From contig JAQFVV010001003.1 in the NCBI GenBank assembly GCA_028023455.1, positions 62,001 to 126,000 of the forward strand: 64,000 nt of DNA, given 5' to 3'. The position numbers and the translations under genes are program-made. The notes under the pieces were generated by a model. The model was not told the DNA's origin. It saw nothing but the letters and a program-made list of their open reading frames with translations, and did no database searches. Positions 47,322 to 58,349 of this stretch are shown in pieces (position 1 is the stretch's first letter; each line of letters opens with the position of its first letter). Origin of the DNA: Epiperipatus broadwayi (Eukaryota > Onychophora > Udeonychophora > Euonychophora > Peripatidae).

Positions 47322-47520
47322 AGTAATATTTACTAAGACTGTAAACCTTAAGAATACACACATGAAAATATGAAGGTAGGGACCTCTACAGATCTTAGCC
47401 ACAAGCTTATGCTTTGGAAGGAAAGAGGGGTGTAAGCTTATGGTTAAGACCTGTAGAGGTCCCTACCTTCATATTTTCTAGCACATATTCTTAAGGTTTA
47501 CAGCCTTAGCAAATATTACT
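47322..47520. repeat. fold-back repeat with about 80-bp arms
   Basis: Arms 47322-47413 and 47430-47520 pair, including AGTAATATTT, CTGTAAACCTTAAGAAT, GAAAATATGAAGGTAGGGAC and CTCTACAG. A second inner stem (AAGCTTAT..) closes the loop. Confidence 0.8.
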
Positions 47521-47568
47521 TACATAATCAATGTGCATTTAAATGAATTTATAATAACACACTAAACA

Positions 47569-47872
47569 AGACATTTATTTATTATAGCGCAATGTTTAAT
47601 AACTGAAATATTAAAAAGCCAATAAGCTATTGCACTTTATAGATGTAACTATATAAATGAAAACTCCTACTTTTTTAAAACACAAGATAAAGTCTTTGGG
47701 AAAAGATAGAATGAATCCATCTATCTTTTCAACCCAAATGTTTATATATAAGCAAATCTTAAGTGGGAGTATTCATTTATATAGTTACATTTATAAAGCA
47801 CATGTGCATTAGCTTATTGTTTTATTAATATTACAGTTATTAAACAACATGCTATAATAAATAAATATCTTG
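47569..47872. mobile_element. MITE-like fold-back with about 110-bp arms
   Basis: Left arm 47569-47678 (AACAAGACATTTATTTATTA ... ATGTAACTATATAAATGA) pairs with 47763-47872 in reverse complement. The middle holds AGATAGAATG..CCATCTATCT. A partial copy in opposite orientation lies 100 bp further on, and a diverged relative at 9519-9745. The shared word is AAAGACTTTATCTTGTGTTT. No coding capacity. Confidence 0.8.
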
Positions 47873-47974
47873 TTTATATATGTTTAATTTAATAGGAATG
47901 ACTTATCGTAAATTCTAGAAATTTCACAAGCATCATTCATTCACGTAATAATAAAGTAATTTAAAGTGATCAAT

Positions 47975-48180
47975 TAATATCTTCACCCTCTCCTTTCCAA
48001 AAACATAAGAATTGTCCATATATAAACATTTGGGTTGAAAAGATAGATGGATTCATTCTATCTTTTCCCAAAGACTTTATCTTGTGTTTTAAAAAAAGTG
48101 GGAGTATTCATTTATATAGTTAGATCTATAAAGTGCATGTGCATTAGCTTATTGGCTTATTAATATTACAATAACCCACT
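47975..48180. mobile_element. partial inverted copy of the 47569-47872 repeat
   Basis: From CATATATAAACATTTGGGTT to TTAGCTTATTGGCTTATTAA this is the near-identical reverse complement of the left arm plus centre of the preceding element. One side ends early at about 47980, so only one arm and the centre are present. Confidence 0.8.
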
Positions 48181-48189
48181 AAATAGATG

Positions 48190-50005
48190 ATATCAATATT
48201 TCTTTCTATAAAATATAATTTGCAACTTCTTGACAAATATAATTGGTGCGCACATATATTAAATAGAATATGGAAAGAAATTACAATTAATATTCTCAAA
48301 GAATAAATATATTTTAAGTATAATAACTTGGAGCAAGCAATAGAATGTTGAAAAATTATATTAAATTCTTAAGAAGAGTACAAATCACCATTTGTAAATA
48401 ATGCACATATTGTAAAATATATAGCAGGTTTTTCAAAGTTAATTAAATGTAACACTTGTACTTATTAATAATAAATATACCTTTAAACAAGAGGTAAGCA
48501 CATTTAACAATACTAAAATTTATATTGCTCAAAACATAAACTAAACAAGTATTAAATACAGTTCAATATTATAGCTTGTACTTTAGGATAAACAAAATGT
48601 CCAGCAGCCCAATAAAATTTCTGGAAGTGTAATAACGTAATTTTTAATCCTACGGAAACACTTTTTATATCAGTATTCTTCATGCAGATATTATTAAAAA
48701 TAAATACATAATAATGTATATTTCTTCATAAAACATTTTTGTAGCAAGTAATATATAATATTATTTTAAAATTTAGTATGTATTCAATTTTATAAATGAA
48801 TAAAATTTTATTCTTTTGAAAATATTGCTAATATGATAATAATTTTAAAGCAAGCAATCAAAAAAGACATAGACAGATAATTCATTAATTATTTAAATAA
48901 GAATTCATACATTGATAATTAATATTTATAAATTACTTTATCATTTACTGGATGCTACTATTATAGCTAATAGTTTGAATTTAATAAATAAATAAATTAA
49001 ACAAACCAAAAGAGAATGCTCAGGAAAATGATAACAATATTCAATATTTGAAATAAAATGTAACATTGAGACTCCTTGTAAAAATAGCATATAAATTCTT
49101 TCCAAAATAAACAAAAATAGTTTAAAAGTTCAAGCATTTAATATATGAATTATCTTTCTTAAAATAAAGTTTGAATATGATAAAATAAATAAAGTGAAAT
49201 TAATGAATGTTCTTTCAATGCAATAATAGTATCTCCAGTAAATATCTACCATTGTCACAGATTTGTAGGACAAAAGGTCACTTCCTAATGTGTTGTTTAG
49301 AACAATTTCCCATAGAGTCAGCTTAAAGTAGTTAAAAGTATGAAGAGACTAGTTACAACACCTGAATAAATAATTATTTCAGCAATGCACAAGTGGAGTG
49401 GTCAAGACTTATGTAGAGTAAGTCACTAATAAACAATAACAGATGTTATTGATAAGGTGGTGTTTGTTACTTATTAAGTAAAATATGTGTCTTAATTAAG
49501 CCAAGAGGTCACAATTTTTTGGTTGCTGAGTTACAGATTCTAAAAATAACTTACATTGATTTAAATTGCCTAGAAAAGAGAGTAAACAATTATTATATAT
49601 TAAATCATTATTACATTAAAGATATTACATTATTTAATAAAATAAAAATTATTCTATCAATAAAATAGTAAGAATATTTATTCAAATATTTTATAAGATC
49701 TTAAAATATTGTTTTAATTATTTTAAAATGTTTATAATATCTTCAACAGAAAATATTATAAAGCAGTGCATTAAATTAAATGTAAACACTTACTTTTAGT
49801 CAAAGCAGTACTTTAAAATAATTAACAAATCCCATGTATGCACACTCACACACAGAAAAAGACGACTATTAATCTCTATTTTATTAGTTAAACTTTAAGA
49901 ATTTACTAGAATAACAAAACATACATTAAAGTATTCTTAATTTAGCACACCTAGACCAGAATAGCTTAAATACTTTAAACTTATTTTAGAATTTAGTTAT
50001 GACAT
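48190..50005. other. no gene seen
   Basis: AT-rich sequence without supportable features. Confidence 0.5.
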
Positions 50006-50015
50006 TTTAATTTAA

Positions 50016-50762
50016 CCCTTAAACCGCTAATTTTATTATTGGTTGTATCAGATAAAAATCAAATCTTTTAATTGGCCAACTCACAAACTGAAGACAAAGC
50101 CTATTGTTAAAACATATTCACCTATAATATTAAATTCAACTCAGATACGTTTATAAAAAGTTTTTTACTAATTTTTCAGGTTATGAAGAGAACGAAAGTT
50201 CTTTCAAAAATAAATTGCTATTTATTTATTCTAAAATATTCACTTTCGGCAACGTAAAAGCTATAATATAAACAAAAAGATCGACTTTTACATTATAGAA
50301 AAGTAAATATTTCTTTTTACTAAATCTTCAACATTTTTACAAAAATCTTTGATATTTTTCGAAAATAATTTTGTTTTTTTTAGTATATTTTTTAAAAAAC
50401 TAGTTTAATTTCTTAAATTATATTTTTTTAATACTTAAAATTGGATTCGAAATGAAAATCTCAGCGTTTTTCTTTATTTTCTTTGATCAGGCAGTTTCTT
50501 TGTTCTTTCCAGCCAATCAGAATGTCTTTTTCGGCTGAGAGCTTGCTAAGAACCAATCACAAATAATGTTCTTTCTTTGTTTAGGTTTAAATGCGTTTTT
50601 TTCTATTTTTTACTTGTAAAATAAATCGGAAGATGGCACCATTGTACAGAACTTTTAAAAACGCATTCAATACGTCTTTAATGAAAATTTTCGTATGAAA
50701 ACGGGCTGAGTTAGAGTGATTTTAGATGTCGACGAGGAGCCTCGTCGGACGCGGGAAAAGGG
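50016..50762. mobile_element. piggyBac-like MITE
   Basis: Starts CCCTTAAACCGC and ends GACGCGGGAAAAGGG, with TTAA exactly at both borders (50012-50015 and 50763-50766). TTAA target duplication and terminal CCC..GGG are the piggyBac signature. The inverted match covers about the outer 5-8 bases and then degenerates (CCCTT..CCGC against CCCTTTTCCCGC). A subterminal palindrome, CGACGAGGAGCCTCGTCG, lies at about 50730-50747, close to the right end. The 747-bp interior has no transposase. It is richer in G+C toward the right end. Confidence 0.75.
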
Positions 50763-50769
50763 TTAATAA

Positions 50770-52005
50770 AAAGATACAATTTATCCAAACCACTTTGAAC
50801 ACTTTGTACATATATACATACACTTATATTTTAACTATCCTGCAGTTTTCTTCAAATCCAGGTTTACTTTAATCTCTTATGGGTTTTCAGCCTACTGGGT
50901 GATGTATGAGATATGTGTTTTACTAAGAATATTAGGTTCCACAAGAAAGTAGATCAAGTGCAATCGTTCTAATGTAAAACAGGAAGTTTCAGAGGAAATA
51001 ATTTGGGGAGGGGGGGTCAGAAATGATACTTTTTTTCTCATTAATTATAATTAAGTTTTTAAATTTGGAAAAAAAAAAGTGAATGCATCCTTTATTTAAA
51101 CATTTATCAAACATGTTGTTTTATCACATGGATAAAACTAAATTCTTTGTTCTATTTATCATTTCATTTTATACTCCTTTTTGTTTATTTTTAAAATTTA
51201 TAAATTACATTTAATTTTCATTTGTATAGTTAATATTCTAAAAAATAAATTAGAATATGAAAATACTTCATAAAAAGTAAAAAAAAAGTTTATTTCTTGA
51301 AAATAAACAAATACACTAAAGTTTAACCATTTGGCTTTATAAAATTGTTTTAAATTGTAATAAGAGAAGGGTTAAGAAGTTAATGTTATAAACATTATTT
51401 CTAGATCTATTTTTTTTTAATAATTACTTTATTAATAATGTCCACTGATCCGAAATTAAAAATTGAACTGAACATTTTGCCTTTTTTAAATGTTATTTTT
51501 ATATAACATTTTTTTATTTTATATAAAAAGTAATTCATAAACTATATTTCAAATTGTTCTTTTTATAAATTCATAAACAAAATGACGTTGATATCAATAA
51601 AAATGAAAGGATATTTTCGTGCAACTTTTTAAAATAATAATAATACAATTATCTATAATTCATTTTTATTTTAATTTTGTAGATAAACAGCAATTTATGT
51701 CACCTGTCATTTTAATCTTATGGCAACAATATTTACAAATCAAATGACTTTAACAATAACTAACAGAACAATAAACTCTACTTATATATTAAATAAAGGT
51801 TATTAAATATTTCAGTGATGTTTATAAGTAAGGTGTTAATACCTCCATAACTTTGAAGATATATTATTTATTAAGTGAGAGTTAAGGTATATATTTGGGC
51901 TTGAGAAGTCAAGCTTAATAAATGACTAGTAAAAGATTAATATATTTCCATAAAGTGTTTTGTGTCAATGTTGGTTGCAAAAATTTGAAACCTGAAAAAT
52001 TAAAT
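50770..52005. other. no gene seen
   Basis: AT-rich, with a G run near 51005-51015. No supportable gene. Confidence 0.5.
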
Positions 52006-52011
52006 ATAGTA

Positions 52012-52473
<462 letters not shown>

Positions 52474-52479
52474 TGAACA

Positions 52480-52600
52480 AATGAAGATATGTGTAAGAGA
52501 TTGTGATCTGGACCAACTGATGAGTGCTGGTACAGCACAAATTGCACATCTCAGGGGGCATTTACCTTTTTCATATATCTTTGATCATATGTTTCAGTAA
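52480..52600 (+). repeat. F1 family copy next to the (ATCT)n array
   Basis: GATCTGGACCAACTGATGAG, then GTGCTGGTACAGCA, matches the block that follows the (AT)n arrays at 3.7 and 4.2 kb and the inverted copy near 61.68 kb. As there, it starts within about 35 bp of a long microsatellite. Confidence 0.7.
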
Positions 52601-52609
52601 TATGTGATT

Positions 52610-53240
52610 AAATAAAAATTAATATATATATATATAAAGTTAACTTTAAATATTTTTAAAACTTATGTGCCTATGAAGTTGATATACTTGAAAAGTATGT
52701 GCTTCAAATATATCTATAGTGTCAGAGATTGATCTGACTTCTGGATTAACAGATGAATGTAATAAAAAGGGCATATGATCAAATTGCTTAAGACTTCATA
52801 TGATGTTTGAGCACCAGAACTGTGAATGCCAGAATCAACCCTGGGCCCTTTTGGTCTCAACTCAGCAGTTCTACTATCTATGCCAAATTGTGCAGTGGCT
52901 GTAATATGGTTGAGCTAGTGAAAGGTGCATTGAGATAAGAATATAATTTGAAAATATATTAAATAAAGGTTATTTAATATTTCTGTGATATTTATAAGTA
53001 GTCATAACAAAAAAATAAGAATCTCATAATTTTATTATAAATTGTTTCCTCTTTTCTTCGAATTGTGTATTTGCTTAAGTTCTTTATTTTTTTAACTATA
53101 TTATTAATGCTTCATAAATACTTATTAACTAACCAATCTTTAAAAATTTCGAAAAAATACAAAAATCTATAATTTTTCACACACTAAATATAATAAAAAC
53201 TTTAAAAATGTTATTTTTAGATTTGAATTGCTATAACTTT
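52610..53240. other. no gene seen
   Basis: AT-rich DNA with a less AT-rich patch at 52690-52940. No supportable gene. Confidence 0.5.
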
Positions 53241-53255
53241 TTCAAATCTTATATT

Positions 53256-53356
53256 TTTTTCCAAGTGTCAAAGCATCGACCAGAAAGCAAACCTGCGAAC
53301 CCAGGACAACTGCATGTAAGGCTGCTGTGCTGACAACTCGGTCACCAACGCATGAA
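53256..53356 (-). mobile_element. tRNA-derived SINE (copy 4)
   Basis: Reverse-strand copy of the same SINE, ending CATGAAAA on its own strand with GGTGACCGAGTTGTCAGCAC as A-box region. An exact 12-bp target duplication AAATCTTATATT lies at 53244-53255 and 53357-53368. Confidence 0.9.
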
Positions 53357-53442
53357 AAATCTTATATTGTTTCTCCCTAATACATATACTTTTTAAATAT
53401 GTTGTTAATTTATATATATATATCAATTGATTTTATAAGTGT

Positions 53443-54930
53443 TGTGACAGAATGGGTTCGAACCCAGTCACAAATAAATTATTTACTCGGTAAACATATA
53501 TATATAATATTTAATTTTGTTTATTACATGGTGGTGGTTACAAATACATAAATACAGGGGGAGGGACTCTGTCATTTTAAATGATATATATGTGAGTGTG
53601 ACAAATGCGTGTATGAATGAATTAAGTAGTGAAAAAAGAGAAACGAGATTTTTGTTTCACATTGAAAAAACTAGAGTTTTCCGACAGAATGAGATTTTAT
53701 TTTCTGTTATATTACAATAGAAGCTACAACATGAGTTTTCACACGTCTAACAGATCTGGTTATTCTACATTGAAAATCGAAAGTGAGATAAAAAAGAAGC
53801 TTCTAGAACCAATGGAGGGGGCTATAAAAGCGAGCCACCCAGAATGCATAGGATATTGTTCCAGCAGAGCTACAACAGTGAACACCTAAATGGTTTTAAT
53901 ATTTAAAATATATAATGGCCATTTCAAAAGAAATGTTGGGGTAAGAGAAGCTGCATCAGATTCAGACCCTCCCAACCTGCTGCAGCCGCCTCAATAAAAC
54001 CATAATGCCTTGAAACAACACATAATTCCAGCATGGAATCAAATGAACCTCATCGAACAATGAACATAAAGATCACAAATCATTACCTTGAATTGCCTAA
54101 TTTACCTGCGGAATGGAACTATATAATAAATAAATAAAATTGCTTCTACTACATCCTGGGAGAGCCAGGTAAAGAACTTTAATCATTGATCTTTTTAAAT
54201 CTTCTTTATAAAAAGGAAATTTTATATTTTGCAATAATCAGTGAAGGTGATGTATGAACTAACTTTATAAGATTTCTTTAAAGCTTTGTTCCATTATGGA
54301 TGTAATAAAGTAACTAGTGTTGAAAGTCACATGATACAAACTTTTCATAGTATCGACCTTCACTACTTGAGATATGTATGAGAGATCTATTGAAAAGAAT
54401 GATGTATGATTGCAATTTAAAATGACAGAGTGCTAAATATTGTTTTTTTTATAATATTAAATAAATATATCAAGAAAGTAGAGTATTGACTTAGTTTAAT
54501 TGTTTATAAATCCATTTATTTAGTTTATGATTATTTTACTTATTTTTATGTTTAAAAATAAAAATAAAAGAGAACTCTTAACCCCATTCGTAGCTACTCA
54601 TGGCTGTGATGCCACCCAACCATGAGACTGAGCTAGCTGATGGTCAAAATCTCTCTCACATTACGTAAATAATATTCTTGTTGGTAATATATCCACTTCG
54701 TATAATTCCTATATTCATATAGGATTGGCACTTGGTGTTCTTTGGATGACCATAAATACATGTTCGGGATATATTATAGTTGCAAGAATAACCCATAAGT
54801 TTTGAATAATAATATTTTAGGTCAAACCACTTAATTAAAAAAAAATACACAGGCACGTATATTGATACATTATATCCATATTTGGTAGTATACACCTGTC
54901 TAGTGAGAGGTAAAACAGGGTTTTGTTATA
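53443..54930 (+). repeat. 5' LTR of the gypsy element
   Basis: Begins TGTGACAGAATGGGTT and ends TTTTGTTATA; the expected terminal CA has decayed to TA in both LTRs. The first 30 bases form their own inverted repeat (TGTGAC..GTCACA around GGGTTCGAACCC). A TATA box (CTATAAAAG) lies at 53822, and AATAAA at about 53993, defining a short R region. A 79-codon minus frame (54895-54656) recurs in the 3' LTR only because the LTRs are duplicates. Confidence 0.93.
53815..53860 (+). promoter_or_regulatory. LTR core promoter
   Basis: GGCTATAAAAGCGAGCCACC at 53820 is a good TATA box in G+C-richer context, conserved in the 3' LTR at about 60043. It would drive the genomic RNA. Confidence 0.7.
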
Positions 54931-54931
54931 A

Positions 54932-54949
54932 TGGCATCCCAACTAAAGA
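54932..54949 (+). promoter_or_regulatory. probable tRNA primer-binding site
   Basis: TGGCATCCCAACTAAAG starts two bases after the 5' LTR. TGG at this place is the complement of a tRNA CCA end. The cognate tRNA was not identified. Confidence 0.6.
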
Positions 54950-55029
54950 GCTTTGAAGGGAAATAGAGGGGAATGGGGAGAGTTATGAGATATCAGAAAT
55001 ACATTAACAAAGTGATATTTGTTTATAGT

Positions 55030-55490
55030 ATTGCGAGAAAAGCGTTTATAAGTTTTTAAATAGAGAATTCAAATGCAAATCACTTTAAATAGATTAAAGT
55101 ATACATGTTTTGTATATATATACCGCTCAATCAGTTTATTTTAAAATACATGCTGTTGTTTTGTTTTTGTTTTTAAATCCTTTAACAACGCGATATTTAG
55201 TTTAGATTATTATGGGGGAAATGCTTGTATATTTAAATAGATGGTTCAAATGCGAATCATCTTAAATAGATTAAAGTACATTTGTTTTGTATATATATCA
55301 CTCAATTAGTTTAAATAAATTAAAATACATGCTGTGTTTTCTTTTTAAATCCATTATCAAAACAATATTTAGTTGGATTATTACGGGAAATCGTTTGTAT
55401 ATATAAATAGATGGTTCAAACAAGAATCACTTTAAATAGATTAAAGTACACTTGTTTGGCATATATATCGCTCGGATCATTTTAAATAAA
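55030..55490 (+). repeat. tandem repeat of about 180 bp in the gypsy leader
   Basis: Two full and one partial unit share AAATAGATTAAAGTA, TGTTTTGTATATATA, CTCAAT.AGTTTA and AAAATACATGCTGT. It lies between the primer-binding site and the gag remnant. Confidence 0.85.
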
Positions 55491-55989
55491 GGAAGTGCAA
55501 TAGGCCAAGAATAGGTAATCCATGATTATTGTTGGTTGATGGGGGAGGTTTCAAGAAATAAACATTTTGTCATGTTGTGTTGGTGCAGTAGGTCAAAGAT
55601 ACGCAATCTGTTATCTTTTGTTTATCTAAGTGGATGAGGTTTTGAGAGTAAAGTGGCTAACAGGAGGGCAGTGCAGGGTGCTGGGATGGAGGAGTGAGTC
55701 TGAGATGTCCAACCAGAGATAGGAAACCCAAAGAAATAAATTAAAATAATATATAAGGGTGAGAGAGATGGAGAGGGAAGGAAATGAGATGATTAAAATA
55801 CAGATATTCAAAGGGAAAAAGGGGGGAAGCCCAGGGAACATCTAAAAAGTTTAAAAAGATACTTTTACAGATATGAGATGTGAGAATGCGATAAAATCAT
55901 AGTGGCCCACAGCCACTTGCAGGAGCAAACCTGGGATTGGTGGTGGTCACTAATGATGAAACCAAAGATGTTTGGAGAGTATGAGAGGG

Positions 55990-56405
55990 CTATAAACAAA
56001 ATGTTCTGAAGTGAGAAACTTCAGTAACTGATCAAAGCCCATATCATTCAGAAAAGATTTAAGGAGCAAGGGGAAGAGACACACGTCCAGTTCTTCAGAT
56101 GTCAGGTGGCACAACTGAGGGAATTAGAGGCATGTAATTTGTCAGAAAAAAACATTTTAAAGATTGTATGCAGAAATCTGCCAAGAAAAGTAATGATAAG
56201 CATAGGGGATACATCAAGTAAAAGTGTAAAGGAGGTTTCTAGAGTACTAGGACAATTAGAGATCAGCAAACAGTGGCAGAAGGAAATGAAAGAAGAAAAC
56301 TGGGACCGGAAAGGGGAAGAGAGGTGCATGGGAAACCTGATATGTTCTGATAAGGAATGCATTCCTAAATATGCAAGTGTGGGCTGTCGTAAAAATCGAA
56401 ATTGA
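55990..56405 (+). pseudogene. gag remnant of the gypsy element
   Basis: A 99-codon frame begins at 56106, but coding-like sequence starts upstream (about 56060, EQGEETHVQFFRCQVAQLRE). It reads as the end of a capsid-like domain (LRELEACNLSEKNILKIVCR, then NLPRKVMISIGD) followed by a charged stretch. The final C..C pattern (CSDKECIPKYASVGC) could be a degenerate zinc knuckle. It overlaps the start of the protease frame by about 35 bases. The N-terminal half of gag is not recognisable. Identification rests mainly on position. Confidence 0.6.
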
Positions 56406-56934
56406 GATTCCTGTGAGGCAGGCTGAGGCATTGGTGGAATCTGACAGCCAGATCTCTGTGATGTCTGAGGAAGTGTATACACAAATCATCAGCTGTCAGA
56501 CTAGCATATGGACCCTACCCATTAAACCCATCCAAATCAGAATAGCAAATAATAAAATGGCTAGGGTTGAACCAAAGCAAGTATAGATGGATATTCATAT
56601 CAATGGAAAACCATTCCATCATGTCTTTCTAATTATGAAAGATTTGATACATGACATATTGATAGGAACAGATTTCTTGAAATGGTATCAATGTGAAATA
56701 GATTTTAAAACCAGTCAGTTCACATGTGAAGAGGAAGCCACCAAGTGTACCACAGCACAGTTACATCAATCAATAGGAGTAATCCAGACAGAAGGGAAAG
56801 AGAGCGAGATTGAAGAGAAAATCCAGGAGATAATTGTGGCAAACAAAGTGGAGATGGAGGCTTTCAGGCAAACATTACATCAATATCATCAGGTATTTTC
56901 AGAAGTACCAGGCATAACACCGGGTTTTGAATAA
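56371..56934 (+). pseudogene. gypsy aspartic protease and protease-RT linker, inactive
   Basis: Two frames separated by one stop at 56584 (115 codons in the second). The flap-to-active-site region reads AEALVESDSQISVMSEEVY, where the family has Asp-Ser/Thr-Gly: both the Asp (now Glu) and the Gly (now Asp) are changed (56437-56445), so catalysis is lost. Downstream, HDILIGTDFLKWYQCEIDF is the conserved second half of a retropepsin. It is followed by the linker to RT with QVFSEVPGITPGFE, closed by a stop at 56933. The first Met is internal. Confidence 0.85.
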
Positions 56935-57760
56935 CGCATCAAACTGAGGCAGGACCAGCCTTTGCAATCATGCTCATATCCCATGTCATACCAATATAGG
57001 GAGGAGGTAACAAAAAAAGTAAACCAGATGGTAGAATGGGGAATAATATCTAAATGTTCATCACCATATTGTAACCCCCTAGTGGTGGTTAAGAAAAGAG
57101 TGGGGCCATTAGATTATGTCTGGATGGAAGACAATTGAACAGGGCAACAATTCCAGACCATAACATTCCACCTCTGATACATGAGTTATTGGGATGATTC
57201 AAGGATAAGCAGGTATTCTCAACATTCGACCTGACGGGCAGTTTCTGGCAGATCCAGCTCCATCCAGAGGACCGGCAATATACAGCTTTTTGGTATGGAA
57301 GATACTCATACCAATTTAACAGAATGCCATTTGGGCTCATAAATAGTGGAGCTGGTTTGTTAAGGTGTCTAGACCAAGTGTTGGTGGATGAAATCAAGAA
57401 ATGCATAACTATGTACATTGATAATGTATTGATAGTCTCATCCAGTATTGAAGAGCATCAAAAAGATGTTGGAGATGTTTCTTCAGGAATGTCAGAATAA
57501 GGGTATCAAAATCAATTTAAAAAAGTACTATGATGAAAAATGAAGTGACATTCTTGGGTCACTTGGTGGGAGCCCAGGGTATGAAACCCCACCCGGACAA
57601 GGTATCGGCCATCAAGGAGTTTTCTAAACCTAAATCTCGAAAGCAGGTACAGTCATTCTTGGGTCTTTGTAACCTCTACAACAGATTCCATGAGCGATTG
57701 GCTGAATGGAAACCTCTACAACAGATTCCATGAGCGATTGGCTGAATGGACAGAACCTTT
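56935..57760 (+). pseudogene. gypsy reverse transcriptase, frameshifted and catalytically dead
   Basis: In order: WGIISKCSSPYCNPLVVVKK (57036-57097), a frame break, motif A TFDLTGSFWQIQLH with its Asp (57222), FWYGRYSYQFNRMPFGL (motif B region), and motif C reading MYIDNVLIVSS (57411). The second Asp of Tyr-x-Asp-Asp has become Asn (57423-57425). Then come a further break and MMKNEVTFLGHLVGAQGMKP (from 57530) and RKQVQSFLGL. An exact 40-bp tandem duplication at 57671-57750 shifts the frame at the RT/RNase H border. The enzyme would copy genomic RNA in the particle; this copy cannot. Confidence 0.92.
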
Positions 57761-58250
57761 GGTTAGATTAATGAGAAAAGGTACACCCTGGAAATGAGAT
57801 CAAGAACAGGAGAGGGCTCTCGAAGACATAAAAAAGGGATTTACTAGACAAGTTATGCTTTCTTTTCTGGATTTTATCAAACCATTTGTGGTACAAACAG
57901 ATAGCAGTGGGTATGGTTTGGGGGCTACACTGCCACAAATACAGGAAACAAATCAAATGGGAGTGCAGTATTTCATCAGCAGATTACTCAAAGGGCCTGA
58001 ATTAAATTACTCCACTACAGAAAAGGAAGCGCTGGCAATCATCTGGGCATTTCAGAAGTTTCATCTGTTTTTGTTAGAGTCAGAAGTCATCGTAATGACA
58101 GATCATAAGAGCCTCGAGTTTATAAATTATATCTACCTCACCAACAGCTAGCTGATCCATTGGAACTTGTTGTTGCAGGAATATAATTATACTGTTCAAT
58201 ATTGTAAGTGATCGGAGAATATTGTGGCCGATATTTTGAGCCGGAATCCA
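57760..58250 (+). pseudogene. gypsy RNase H domain
   Basis: A mostly intact 98-codon frame (57855-58151) contains FVVQTDSSGYGLGATL (first Asp), TTEKEALAIIWAFQKFHLFL (Glu) and VIVMTDHKSLEFI (second Asp), the RNase H catalytic set. A frameshift near 58130 precedes the tether sequence, and NIVADILSRNPSG (58217-58250) marks its end. An in-frame TGA interrupts just upstream at 57797. Confidence 0.88.
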
Positions 58251-58300
58251 TCTGGTCACCATCCTGATTATACGGGTGTGGAGAAACTGTATCTTGCCAG

Positions 58301-58301
<1 letters not shown>

Positions 58302-58344
<43 letters not shown>

Positions 58345-58346
58345 AA
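58302..58346 (+). repeat. (AT)n(GT)n microsatellite inside pol
   Basis: About 12 TA units followed by 8 TG units lie within the RNase H to integrase tether. The codons on both sides are recognisable pol sequence, so the array grew or was inserted after the element was coding. Confidence 0.9.
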
Positions 58347-58349
58347 GGA

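Noticed and set aside
54656-54895. 79-codon minus frame repeated at 60883-61122
   Set aside because: It is present twice only because it lies in the two LTRs; no similarity to any LTR-encoded protein that I know.
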